Below are positions 1-6,199 of a stretch of 8,122 nt of DNA, piece by piece (positions within the stretch are counted from its first letter, which is position 1; each line of letters begins with the position of its first letter). The DNA comes from Chloroflexota bacterium (lineage in GTDB: Bacteria; Chloroflexota; Ktedonobacteria; Ktedonobacterales; Ktedonobacteraceae). Under the pieces are notes generated by a model that saw nothing but the letters and a program-made list of their open reading frames with translations, was not told the DNA's origin and did no database searches. The stretch spans positions 1 through 8,122 of the forward strand of contig DAHVFL010000198.1 of NCBI GenBank assembly GCA_027316975.1, written 5' to 3'. The translations under genes and the position numbers were made by a program.

Positions 1-28
1 CTATTCACAAGCAAGATCGGGAGTGACC

Positions 29-122
29 TGTCATCCCTTCGCTGCGCTCAAGGGCAAGCTCTGAGCGCAGCGAAGGATCTCGGCGTGGCGAGCGAGATCC
101 TTCGCTGCGCTCAGGATGACAG
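29..122. repeat. Dispersed palindromic repeat, three-arm variant
   Basis: This is one of three copies in the window of a repeat built on the core CTGAGCGCAGCGAAGGATCT and its reverse complement. Here 61-80 pairs perfectly with 95-114 across a 14-base loop, and the right arm continues with GGATGACAG to 122. An additional arm at 37-50 is the perfect reverse complement of 62-75, so the middle arm can pair with either neighbour. The left end (29-36) keeps the CTGTCATC of the full repeat, so the copy looks like a normal repeat with an extra partial arm inserted. It lies 52 bases past the stop of the cytochrome-like gene, where it could act as a 3' mRNA end. No coding region is seen in 1-174. Confidence 0.85.
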
Positions 123-174
123 TCCCGCATGTGGGTGTGTATATTCATCAGGGACTATCGTTACTGGCTTCAAT

Positions 175-1167
175 TCACCTCTTTATCAAAGTGGGTAAAA
201 GAAGTAGCGCGGCATAGATGAGGTGCCAGAGGATGAGGCCCAGGGTGACAAAAACGAGCAAGACGTGTAGCTTACGCCAGTAGAGAATGACATAGCGGTA
301 GAAGCTTTCGCGCTGCATCGCCTGTTCAACTTCCTGTAACTCGGCGATATGCTCCCTGGCTCCGGGCATGAGGGCACCCGGACGAGTAAGTTCGCTCTTT
401 TTATCAGGGACGAAGCGGTATTGCCCGGCTTCGCGGCTCAATTCCTGCGGGGTTGCTTCCAGTGAGATATAGGCTAAATCCCAGGGAGTATGCAACGGTT
501 GGTTGTGATATTCAAAGGGGAAATGATTCGTGAGCGGCCCACCGGAGAGCGAGACGGGCGATGATGTGATGGTCTTGCTGTCTTCAGGAGCGGCGAAGCC
601 CTGCACGTTTTCGCTATTATGTACCACTATGGCCTGTAACTTCTGCGAAATCGACTCTACCCGGTCATCACCTCGCGCCGTCAACGCCTTATGCGCCTCC
701 CCGGCGATCAGACGCGGGGCCAGGCGATCCAGCAGACGGCCAATCACCCCGCTGATTACCAGCGCGATCAAGCCATAGAGCGCGAATGTGCCAGAGCGGG
801 GATTGAAGTTGCCAAAAGAGTGCAGGAAGAGAAAAAACAGTGACAGTATGGCGAAGCACATGTGCCATTGCAGCGAGGCATGAAGCTTACCAACAACGCG
901 CTGCTTATGCGAGCGGCGGTGGCGACTATAGAGTATACCTGCGAACGTGGCGAACAGCGTGCCAACTATGGCAAAAGCAAAGCCCGCGATACTATCGGGA
1001 GAAGCATCGGGGATAAGGCGCGGATACCACACATAAAAAGTAATACCCACTCCCATCAGCGCAAGCGTAATAATTACGCGCAACACTTGCCCCGCGCCTG
1101 GAGAAAAGTGCAGCCAGGAGTAGCCAGTTTCTTCATCTGTTTCATCGAACTGGTAATTGTTTCTCAC
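175..1167 (-). CDS. Five-helix membrane protein, probable di-heme b-type cytochrome
   Basis: A 330-residue integral membrane protein. The start is the GTG at 1167, because AGGAGG lies just upstream within the end of the ferredoxin gene; a longer frame to 1383 would only overlap that gene out of frame. Hydrophobic helices lie near residues 29-48, 60-80, 101-118, 127-146 and 300-325, with a soluble stretch of about 150 residues between helices 4 and 5. Helix 3 carries His102 and His116, and helix 5 His301 and His315; both pairs are 14 residues apart. That spacing is the bis-His ligand pattern of di-heme cytochromes b and of ferric-reductase/NADPH-oxidase membrane domains. The Arg/His/Lys-rich loop at 82-94 should be cytoplasmic, placing one heme near each membrane face. 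It is the last gene of a redox operon and probably passes electrons to or from the ferredoxin. Heme binding is inferred, and the exact family is not certain. Confidence 0.88.
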   Translation of the reverse strand: MRNNYQFDETDEETGYSWLHFSPGAGQVLRVIITLALMGVGITFYVWYPRLIPDASPDSIAGFAFAIVGTLFATFAGILYSRHRRSHKQRVVGKLHASLQWHMCFAILSLFFLFLHSFGNFNPRSGTFALYGLIALVISGVIGRLLDRLAPRLIAGEAHKALTARGDDRVESISQKLQAIVVHNSENVQGFAAPEDSKTITSSPVSLSGGPLTNHFPFEYHNQPLHTPWDLAYISLEATPQELSREAGQYRFVPDKKSELTRPGALMPGAREHIAELQEVEQAMQRESFYRYVILYWRKLHVLLVFVTLGLILWHLIYAALLLLPTLIKR

Positions 1168-1175
1168 GATCCCTC

Positions 1176-1487
1176 CTATCCAGTGCGCAGCAAGCGAACT
1201 TTGAGCCACATCATCATGGCTTCGCGGCTCAACCCTACCGGGCAGGGCGCGACGCACGCGCCACACTGGAAACATGAACGCGCAAAATGCGCTACCGGCG
1301 TTGAGATTGGCCCGGACAATGTTTCCCGGTTGAGCACATCGATTGTAATAGCTTCGTCCAACGCAGGACAGGCCAGCAGGCATTCATTGCAGCCGATACA
1401 GGCCACCAATTCCTGCGCCACCTGGGGGCCAGTTTTATGTAAAGTTACCGTCTTTTTCCCGTGTTTTGATAACCCTGCTCGAAACAT
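1176..1487 (-). CDS. Two-cluster [4Fe-4S] ferredoxin (HdrC/GlpC-like)
   Basis: A 103-residue iron-sulfur protein with two complete CxxCxxCxxxCP motifs: Cys30, 33, 36, 40 and Cys72, 75, 78, 82. In the usual arrangement of the fold, the last Cys of each motif serves the opposite cluster. The second motif reads CFQCGACVAPCPVG, the form seen in HdrC, GlpC and other subunits that link a flavoprotein to a membrane cytochrome. The 31 residues between the motifs are longer than in small clostridial ferredoxins. The gene sits between the flavin oxidoreductase and the membrane protein, with only eight bases before the next start, so it is the likely electron carrier between them. Its ATG directly follows a TAA in the frame of the upstream gene; an AAGGGC about 5 bases before the ATG is a weak ribosome binding site. 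Confidence 0.93.
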   Translation of the reverse strand: MFRAGLSKHGKKTVTLHKTGPQVAQELVACIGCNECLLACPALDEAITIDVLNRETLSGPISTPVAHFARSCFQCGACVAPCPVGLSREAMMMWLKVRLLRTG

Positions 1488-1577
1488 TTAGTGGCCCTTC
1501 TTACGCTTTTTCTCGCTATACGACCACAGGCTACTCGATGGATAGATACCAGGCTGGCGTTGTTTGCCATTCTCCAA
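1488..1577 (-). other. Open in-frame extension after the oxidoreductase amber stop
   Basis: After the TAG at 1580-1578, the oxidoreductase frame runs open for 29 codons to a TAA at 1490-1488 that touches the ferredoxin ATG. The encoded residues include IYPSSSLWSYS and end in a basic EKKRKKGH. SLWSYS also occurs at residues 571-576 before the stop; the shared 14-base stretch (1519-1532 and 1702-1715) is offset by 183 bases, a multiple of three. This looks like the lost or conditionally translated C-terminus of the oxidoreductase. The TTG after the TAG could also be a restart codon. A non-coding gap with chance similarity is the null explanation. Confidence 0.5.
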
Positions 1578-3425
1578 CTAGGCGGAAGGAGCCATAAACT
1601 GACTTTTGCGCCCGCGCCGGTTGGTATCTAAAACATCATTGCCAGCAGGTGTGCCCGGCGTTTCCACGGAATTGACATTGACCGATGGTAAAGGACGGCT
1701 GTACGACCACAGGCTGCCTGAAGGACTGCGGCCAGTTCGCGTTACCCGCGGCGCTTTGAGCAGCGTAGACTCTATGATATGCGACGGTGTTAGCGGGCGC
1801 TTATCATCAGCAGCGAATCCTCTTTCTGCTAGCCTATTTGCGTTCGCTCCCATAGTGGCCCTCATCCCGGCATCTGTGCTTGCATTGTCCTGCTGGCCGC
1901 GAGAGCGATGTAGTTCGATAGGCGCGGTCACAAACGGATTGGCAAAAAGTTGCAGGTCTTCGTCTGTATTGCGCTCGATGATATCAGCTCTTAACAATGG
2001 GTCTGTCCCCGGCAAGGCGCGCGTCACAGGTAGCTGCTCGTCTTGTCTGCTTGCCTGGGGTGATCTGTTTCTTATAGCTTGCATTCGCTTTTCAAGCCCA
2101 TCGGCGACGGGCAATTTGCCGGTTGTCACCATACGCTGGGCGCTGTGCGTGCGCCTGCGCGACAAATAGCTGCGCGCGTCGAATGTGCCTTTGAGCAAAG
2201 ATTTCTTGATATCGCGAATGGACAGACCTTCTTCTATTATGCATTTGATAGCCAGGCCATCAGGCTGGGAAGGTCCAAGCGACAGGTAGCCGACCAGCCG
2301 GTCATCTATCACAGCCATGCGCCGGTAGCTGCTCCTGCTGCTATCGGCCAGGGTGGTAGTCGTGTCTTGCCATTGCAAGACATTGCCGACGGTGAGCATG
2401 GAAAGATTGCCCAGGCGTGTAGCGTGCCAGGGGACGCCGAGTTCTTCAGTTGGCGACGAGCTGGTCATCAAGGAGGCCACCATGCGTCCCTGCGAAACAG
2501 CCGCGTACCATTGCGCTCTTGGGGCATACAGCCCCGTCTGCGGGTCTTTGATGGCCGCCACATCACCGGCGGCGTAGATATGCGGTACGCTGGTGCGTAG
2601 TTGTTCATCAACCAGAATACCCTGCTTATGCTTCATCTTGAGATCGCAATGCCTGGCAAGGGATGTTACGGCAGTGGTGCCCGTGCAGACCAGCACAAGC
2701 TGGCAGGGGAGCAACTGCTGTTGATTCGTGACAACTCCAGCTACCATGCCCACTCTCCCGACAATGCCCAATGCCTCGGTTTCGGTGTAAACGAGCGCGC
2801 CCGCGCGCTCGATTGAATCGAGCACCATTTCGGATGCCGGGCGATCAAGCATACGCGGGAGGAAGGTATCGCCGCGTATCAGCCAGTGTACGCGAATGCC
2901 CCAGTAAAGCAGGCCCATCACCGTCTCAATAGCGTGCGCTCCACCGCCAATCACCACCGCCTCCTCTACTTCTGCCAGTCGCCTTCGCAGGTCGAGATAA
3001 TCGTACAGGCGATGCAATGTAAGGACGCCGTCAAAATCTCTGCCGGGCAGCGTAGGAGGAAGTCCGGTGGGCGCGCTGCCAGTTGCAATGAGCAGCTCGC
3101 TATAGCCGAAGCCGCGCCCTCCCTTGAGCGTAATGTATCTATCTTGCGCGTGAATCTCTTCGGCGCGCGCATTAATCACATGAATAAATCGCGCCTGTTC
3201 GGTGCCTGCCGGATAGGTCAGCAACTGCTCGTGGTTGAGCTTACCAATAGCAAACTGTTTCAGCGCGGGTGTATTGATAGTCGGGTGGCTCTGCTCGGTA
3301 ATGATGACAATGCGACTGTCGGGTGCCAGACGCCGCGCCTCAACTGCGGCAGTCAACCCGGCAATGCCGTTGCCAATAATTACAAGGTCTGCGCTATCGA
3401 TATTCTTTGCTACGAGTTCTGTCAT
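1578..3425 (-). CDS. FAD-dependent NAD(P)H oxidoreductase with long C-terminal tail
   Basis: A 615-residue flavoprotein of the two-dinucleotide-fold (Pyr_redox_2) family, which moves electrons between NAD(P)H and a partner through FAD. The FAD motif GNGIAG is at 18-23, ATG at 114-116, the nucleotide motif GGGAHAIE at 160-167, and the second FAD motif AAGD at 285-288. No CxxxxC or CxxC redox pair is visible, so this is not a disulfide reductase; it resembles the NirB N-terminal and rubredoxin-reductase branch. Residues about 335-420 look like the small C-terminal domain of that branch. Residues 425-615 are an Arg/Ser/Thr/Pro-rich tail that I cannot assign. The nucleotide motif ends in Ala and is followed by an Arg (R184) where NADH enzymes usually have an acidic residue, which favours NADPH. 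It precedes the ferredoxin gene, its likely partner. No clear ribosome binding site precedes the ATG. Confidence 0.9.
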   Translation of the reverse strand: MTELVAKNIDSADLVIIGNGIAGLTAAVEARRLAPDSRIVIITEQSHPTINTPALKQFAIGKLNHEQLLTYPAGTEQARFIHVINARAEEIHAQDRYITLKGGRGFGYSELLIATGSAPTGLPPTLPGRDFDGVLTLHRLYDYLDLRRRLAEVEEAVVIGGGAHAIETVMGLLYWGIRVHWLIRGDTFLPRMLDRPASEMVLDSIERAGALVYTETEALGIVGRVGMVAGVVTNQQQLLPCQLVLVCTGTTAVTSLARHCDLKMKHKQGILVDEQLRTSVPHIYAAGDVAAIKDPQTGLYAPRAQWYAAVSQGRMVASLMTSSSPTEELGVPWHATRLGNLSMLTVGNVLQWQDTTTTLADSSRSSYRRMAVIDDRLVGYLSLGPSQPDGLAIKCIIEEGLSIRDIKKSLLKGTFDARSYLSRRRTHSAQRMVTTGKLPVADGLEKRMQAIRNRSPQASRQDEQLPVTRALPGTDPLLRADIIERNTDEDLQLFANPFVTAPIELHRSRGQQDNASTDAGMRATMGANANRLAERGFAADDKRPLTPSHIIESTLLKAPRVTRTGRSPSGSLWSYSRPLPSVNVNSVETPGTPAGNDVLDTNRRGRKSQFMAPSA

Positions 3426-3472
3426 TACACCATTATTTCTAGCCAGCGCGCTCTAGCGCGCCCGGCGCATAA

Positions 3473-3826
3473 TCAATCGGCATCCAGTACTATCAGAGCA
3501 TTTCCTGGCCCCTGGATATAATACACGTCGGTTTCGGCGCGTTCTCGTAAGTGTCGCTGCAAATGCCACAGAGAGGCGCGACACCGCGTCGCGCACTTGA
3601 ACGACATACTCTTTCCAGTGAACGTTTTCAAGTTAAAGTTTCTTCCGGGCCCGACTTCGACAACTAGACCCAGCGCGTGTTGGGTGTTATACCCGTGCGC
3701 CAGTGCGGGGCCAAACAGCGCAACCGCGCCAATGCTTGCCATTCCTATGCTGCCAATCAACAGCGCCACGCAGACAAGGGCAGCGAAGCGCGGCATAAAC
3801 GACGCTGGTAAACCTGTGTCTTCCAC
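3473..3826 (-). CDS. Small exported or membrane-anchored protein, unknown function
   Basis: First gene of the redox operon, ending 47 bases before the oxidoreductase start. I chose the GTG at 3826 (117 residues) because GGGGAA sits six bases upstream; an ATG at 3856 would add ten residues but has no ribosome binding site. Residues about 14-42 are a hydrophobic segment ending in PALAHG, which could be a signal peptide with an ALA cleavage site or an uncleaved anchor. The remaining 70 residues look like a small beta-rich domain (GLVVEVGPGRNFNLKTFTGK, then a YYIQG strand), loosely like OB-fold domains that follow signal peptides. Cys78 and Cys82 form a CxxxC pair that could be a disulfide or a metal/heme-related site. 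I do not recognise a family. Its place suggests an outer-face partner of the electron-transfer module. Confidence 0.7.
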   Translation of the reverse strand: MEDTGLPASFMPRFAALVCVALLIGSIGMASIGAVALFGPALAHGYNTQHALGLVVEVGPGRNFNLKTFTGKSMSFKCATRCRASLWHLQRHLRERAETDVYYIQGPGNALIVLDAD

Positions 3827-3859
3827 GTTATTCCCCAACCTTTGATACTGAAACATATA

Positions 3860-3935
3860 GACACAACATGGTACTTCGATATTGTATCTCTATATATTGC
3901 GCTTTATGCATATCTATCTATAAATTAGCCAGAAT
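3860..3935 (-). promoter_or_regulatory. AT-rich upstream region, candidate promoter of the redox operon
   Basis: This stretch is markedly AT-rich, with runs of TATATA and TATCTATCTATA, unlike the coding regions around it. Read on the minus strand it holds TACAAT at 3886-3881, a possible -10 element that would start transcription near 3874, about 48 bases before the chosen GTG. I cannot find a matching -35 hexamer at the right distance, so this rests on base composition and position. No gene is seen in 3827-4163; its other content is the hairpin repeat at 4029-4100. Confidence 0.35.
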
Positions 3936-4028
3936 GTCTTAGCATGAGGTTGAGGTGGCAGCGTCACCAGGGCGGGTACTTGTCCCTGGGCGTTCCCTTC
4001 GCGTCCCGCTGTCACCCTTCGCATCCAG

Positions 4029-4100
4029 CTGTCATCCTGAGCGCAGCGAAGGATCTGCGCGCTGCCGACGAGAGATCCTTCGCTACGCTCAGGATGACAG
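4029..4100. repeat. Dispersed palindromic repeat, 28-base arms
   Basis: The arms at 4029-4056 and 4073-4100 are reverse complements with one mismatch (CGCTGCGC against CGCTACGC) around a 16-base loop. It is the same element as at 29-122 and 7351-7424. It begins 63 bases past the stop of the response regulator gene and upstream of the redox operon promoter region. It could form a strong hairpin in RNA from either strand, but no T-run follows, so it is not a standard intrinsic terminator. Short plus-strand reading frames through it are shadows of the repeat. Confidence 0.92.
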
Positions 4101-4163
4101 CCTCTGGCGACCGGCGCGTTTCAAGAAACCTACCAGTGAAAGGGCTTGACACCGCCCTGGGAG

Positions 4164-4859
4164 CTACTGGCTTGTGAGGGTAATCAGGCCTTTTTGAGCT
4201 GCGAGCGAGACGGCTTCGGTGCGGTTGGTTGCGCCCAGTTTGCCCATGATCGAGCTGACGTGGAACTTGGCGGTGCGCTCGCTAATAATCAGGCGGGCCG
4301 CTATTTCTTTATTGGGCATACCCTGGGCCAGTAATGCCAGCACTTCCAGTTCGCGTTCGGTAAGGGCCTCTAACAAGGGGGGTGAATTGGTTGAGCCGCG
4401 CCTGCCATACTGTGAACCCACGTGGCGCAAAAGTTTGGAAGCGATTACCGGCTGGAGCAGCGAACCGCCCTGCATGGTGACGCGAATAGCGTTGAATATT
4501 TCTTCGCGCGGCGCGCCCTTGAGCAGATAGCCATTCGCTCCGGCTTCCAGGGCCGCGATGATGCGTTCGTCGTTATCAAAAGCGGTGAACACGATAATAC
4601 GGGGTTGCCTGTCGCGCGATACGCCCGGTTGTGCGTGCTGTCGCAGGTGACGAATCGTTTCGACTCCATCCATAATGGGCATTTCCAGATCAAGCAAAAG
4701 GATATCCGGCAGCAATTGCCGGGCCAGGCGCAGCGCTTCATTCCCATCAGCAGCCTGCTGCGGCGTGCCGACTACCTCAAAATCGGGCTGTGTTTCCAGT
4801 ACGGCTCGCAGCCCTTCGCGCACGATGGGGTGATCATCGGCCAGTAAGATGCGGATCAT
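4164..4859 (-). CDS. NarL/LuxR-type two-component response regulator
   Basis: A 231-residue DNA-binding response regulator. The receiver domain spans about 1-118, with the acidic pair Asp8-Asp9, phospho-acceptor Asp57 in LLLDLEMPIMDG, Thr92 and Lys114. A LuxR-type helix-turn-helix follows at about 166-226 (LTERELEVLALLAQG, then NKEIAARL and TAKFHVSSIMGKL). I chose the ATG at 4859 because it begins MIRILLADDHP, the normal start of this family, and its ATGA overlaps the stop of the kinase gene; the longer frame to 4934 runs into the kinase. Translational coupling with the kinase is likely. The receiver has a few extra residues (TPQQ) before the usual AADG motif. Its targets are not shown by sequence; the redox operon immediately downstream and its own operon are the natural candidates. 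Confidence 0.96.
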   Translation of the reverse strand: MIRILLADDHPIVREGLRAVLETQPDFEVVGTPQQAADGNEALRLARQLLPDILLLDLEMPIMDGVETIRHLRQHAQPGVSRDRQPRIIVFTAFDNDERIIAALEAGANGYLLKGAPREEIFNAIRVTMQGGSLLQPVIASKLLRHVGSQYGRRGSTNSPPLLEALTERELEVLALLAQGMPNKEIAARLIISERTAKFHVSSIMGKLGATNRTEAVSLAAQKGLITLTSQ

Positions 4860-6121
4860 GCGTTCGCTCCCCTTTCTTCCAGGGGAATGCAGACGTAAAG
4901 ACAGGTACCCGTGCCTGGTTCGCTTTGGATGCACAATTCGCCGCCCAGCAACCTGGCGCGCTCGCTGATGCCTATCAGACCAAAATGACCTGAGCCATAC
5001 TCTCCCATGGCCTCCTTTGTTACCTCGTCAGGTTGGAACCCGCTCCCGTCGTCCTGCACGGTGAGACAGAGTTCGCTATCCTCAATTTCGAGAGTGAGCG
5101 CGATATGATCGGGGTTAGCGTGTTTGCAGGCATTCGCCAGGGCTTCCTGCGCGATACGGTAGATGGCCGTTTCCAGACGCTGTTGTAATACAGGGAAATT
5201 CGCGGTTGGTGTGTAATGAAATTCGATCTCAATCGTTTCCTGGGCCATATCGCGCACGAGAGTTGCCAGGGCTTCGGGCAGTGTGCGGTTGTGCAGGTAG
5301 GCCGCGCGCAAGTCCACCATCGAGCGGCGCGCTTCTTCAAGATTGCCGCGCGCGAGGCTGAGGGCGCGGCGCACGGCATCCTGGGCGCGCTCCGGGCGTG
5401 TCATGACCAGCGCATCTGCCGTTTCCAGTTGCAGAGTAATGGCCGCTAATCCCTGCGACAGCGTATCGTGAATCTCGCGTGCCAGCCGGTTACGTTCTTC
5501 AATGGTAGCCAGTCGCGCCGCCGCCCGTGTATGTTCGGCTGAGAGCCGGGCGCGTTGAATAGCCAGGCCGATCTGATCTCCAATGATGCGCAGCAGTTGC
5601 AGTTCTTCCTCGACAAGCTCGCGCCAATCTTCGCTGGCGACATTCAGCACGCCAATGGGGGTTTCTCCGGCATTGATAGGTACACTGGCATGAAAGCGCA
5701 GACCGAGCGAGGTGGGGTCTTTGTCGCGTTCGGCATTCTTCAACCGGCTGCAACGCAACACATTGATGTTAGCCGCTCCTGCCAGGTCGCCCTGTAAGAA
5801 AGTATCCAGGCAGAGGCAACTGCCCGTCATACGTTCTGGATAATCCGCCAGATAGGGCGGTAAAGACTGGGCAGCGGCCAGGTAGGGCTTTTCGTGTTCG
5901 TCCAGCAACCAGACCCAGCCCGTTTGCAATTCCAGCAGCCGGGTAACGTGTACAAGCACTTCCTGCAACGCTTCATGCACATCGATTTTACGGTTCAAAT
6001 GACCCGCGATGATAGAGAGAATCGCCACATCGCGGTTCAAGCGCGAGAGTGAAGCCGTTTCCGGTTGAGTGTGTAAGATCGCCGCTTCATCCGTAGCAGG
6101 CGTTTCGGGTTGCGTTTCCAT
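4856..6121 (-). CDS. GAF-domain sensor histidine kinase (HisKA_3, NarX/LiaS type)
   Basis: A 421-residue soluble kinase with no membrane helix, so it should sense a cytoplasmic or diffusible signal. A GAF domain covers about 30-190. A HisKA_3 dimerisation domain follows, with His218 in LAREIHDTLSQG as the phosphorylation site. The ATPase domain has Asn330 in EALANACKH, DDGSG at 357-361 and GHFGLIGISERA from 378. The GAF domain carries Cys102, Cys104 and Cys124 (GSCLCLDTF, then NVLRCSRL), spacing that could suit a metal or Fe-S site, though this is a guess. The partner regulator gene overlaps by four bases. The ATG at 6121 has no ribosome binding site, but a TACAAT box lies six bases upstream, which would fit a leaderless transcript. 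It lies 78 bases after the hydrolase gene and may also be co-transcribed with it. Confidence 0.95.
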   Translation of the reverse strand: METQPETPATDEAAILHTQPETASLSRLNRDVAILSIIAGHLNRKIDVHEALQEVLVHVTRLLELQTGWVWLLDEHEKPYLAAAQSLPPYLADYPERMTGSCLCLDTFLQGDLAGAANINVLRCSRLKNAERDKDPTSLGLRFHASVPINAGETPIGVLNVASEDWRELVEEELQLLRIIGDQIGLAIQRARLSAEHTRAAARLATIEERNRLAREIHDTLSQGLAAITLQLETADALVMTRPERAQDAVRRALSLARGNLEEARRSMVDLRAAYLHNRTLPEALATLVRDMAQETIEIEFHYTPTANFPVLQQRLETAIYRIAQEALANACKHANPDHIALTLEIEDSELCLTVQDDGSGFQPDEVTKEAMGEYGSGHFGLIGISERARLLGGELCIQSEPGTGTCLYVCIPLEERGANA

Positions 6122-6136
6122 ATGTGTATTGTATAA
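6122..6136 (-). promoter_or_regulatory. Candidate -10 box for a leaderless kinase transcript
   Basis: On the minus strand, TTATACAAT is followed by six bases and then the kinase ATG. With TACAAT (6133-6128) as -10 element, transcription would begin about at the A of the ATG. No ribosome binding site precedes this ATG, which agrees with a leaderless message. A -35 hexamer at 16-18 bases is not apparent, and TTGACC at 6167-6162 is too far away (28 bases). Confidence 0.4.
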
Positions 6137-6199
6137 CGAGGCGGGTTATTATGCCATTGCAGGTCAATGTCTGTTGCACTCTGTAATTGTCAGTGTATG

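Noticed and set aside
1168..1383. N-terminal extension of the membrane protein to an ATG at 1383
   Set aside because: It overlaps the ferredoxin gene out of frame, and the GTG at 1167 has an AGGAGG ribosome binding site.
862..1491. Plus-strand frame of 209 codons
   Set aside because: It lies opposite the membrane protein and the ferredoxin, both with clear motifs; its translation has no recognisable domain.
1606..2169. Plus-strand frame of 187 codons opposite the oxidoreductase tail
   Set aside because: I considered it because the tail is of unknown character, but the minus frame is continuous with the flavoprotein and carries the repeated SLWSYS, while the plus frame shows no motif or ribosome binding site.
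2886..3521. Plus-strand frame of 211 codons
   Set aside because: It is antisense to the FAD-binding part of the oxidoreductase and is a codon-bias shadow.
3944..4177. Plus-strand frames of 77 and 64 codons
   Set aside because: They run through the palindromic repeat and reproduce peptides such as CHPERSEGS that come from the repeat itself.
4860..4934. Upstream start for the response regulator
   Set aside because: The extra 25 residues overlap the kinase gene and precede the normal family start MIRILLADDHP.
6162..6167. TTGACC on the minus strand as -35 for the kinase
   Set aside because: It is 28 bases from the TACAAT box, too far for a standard promoter.
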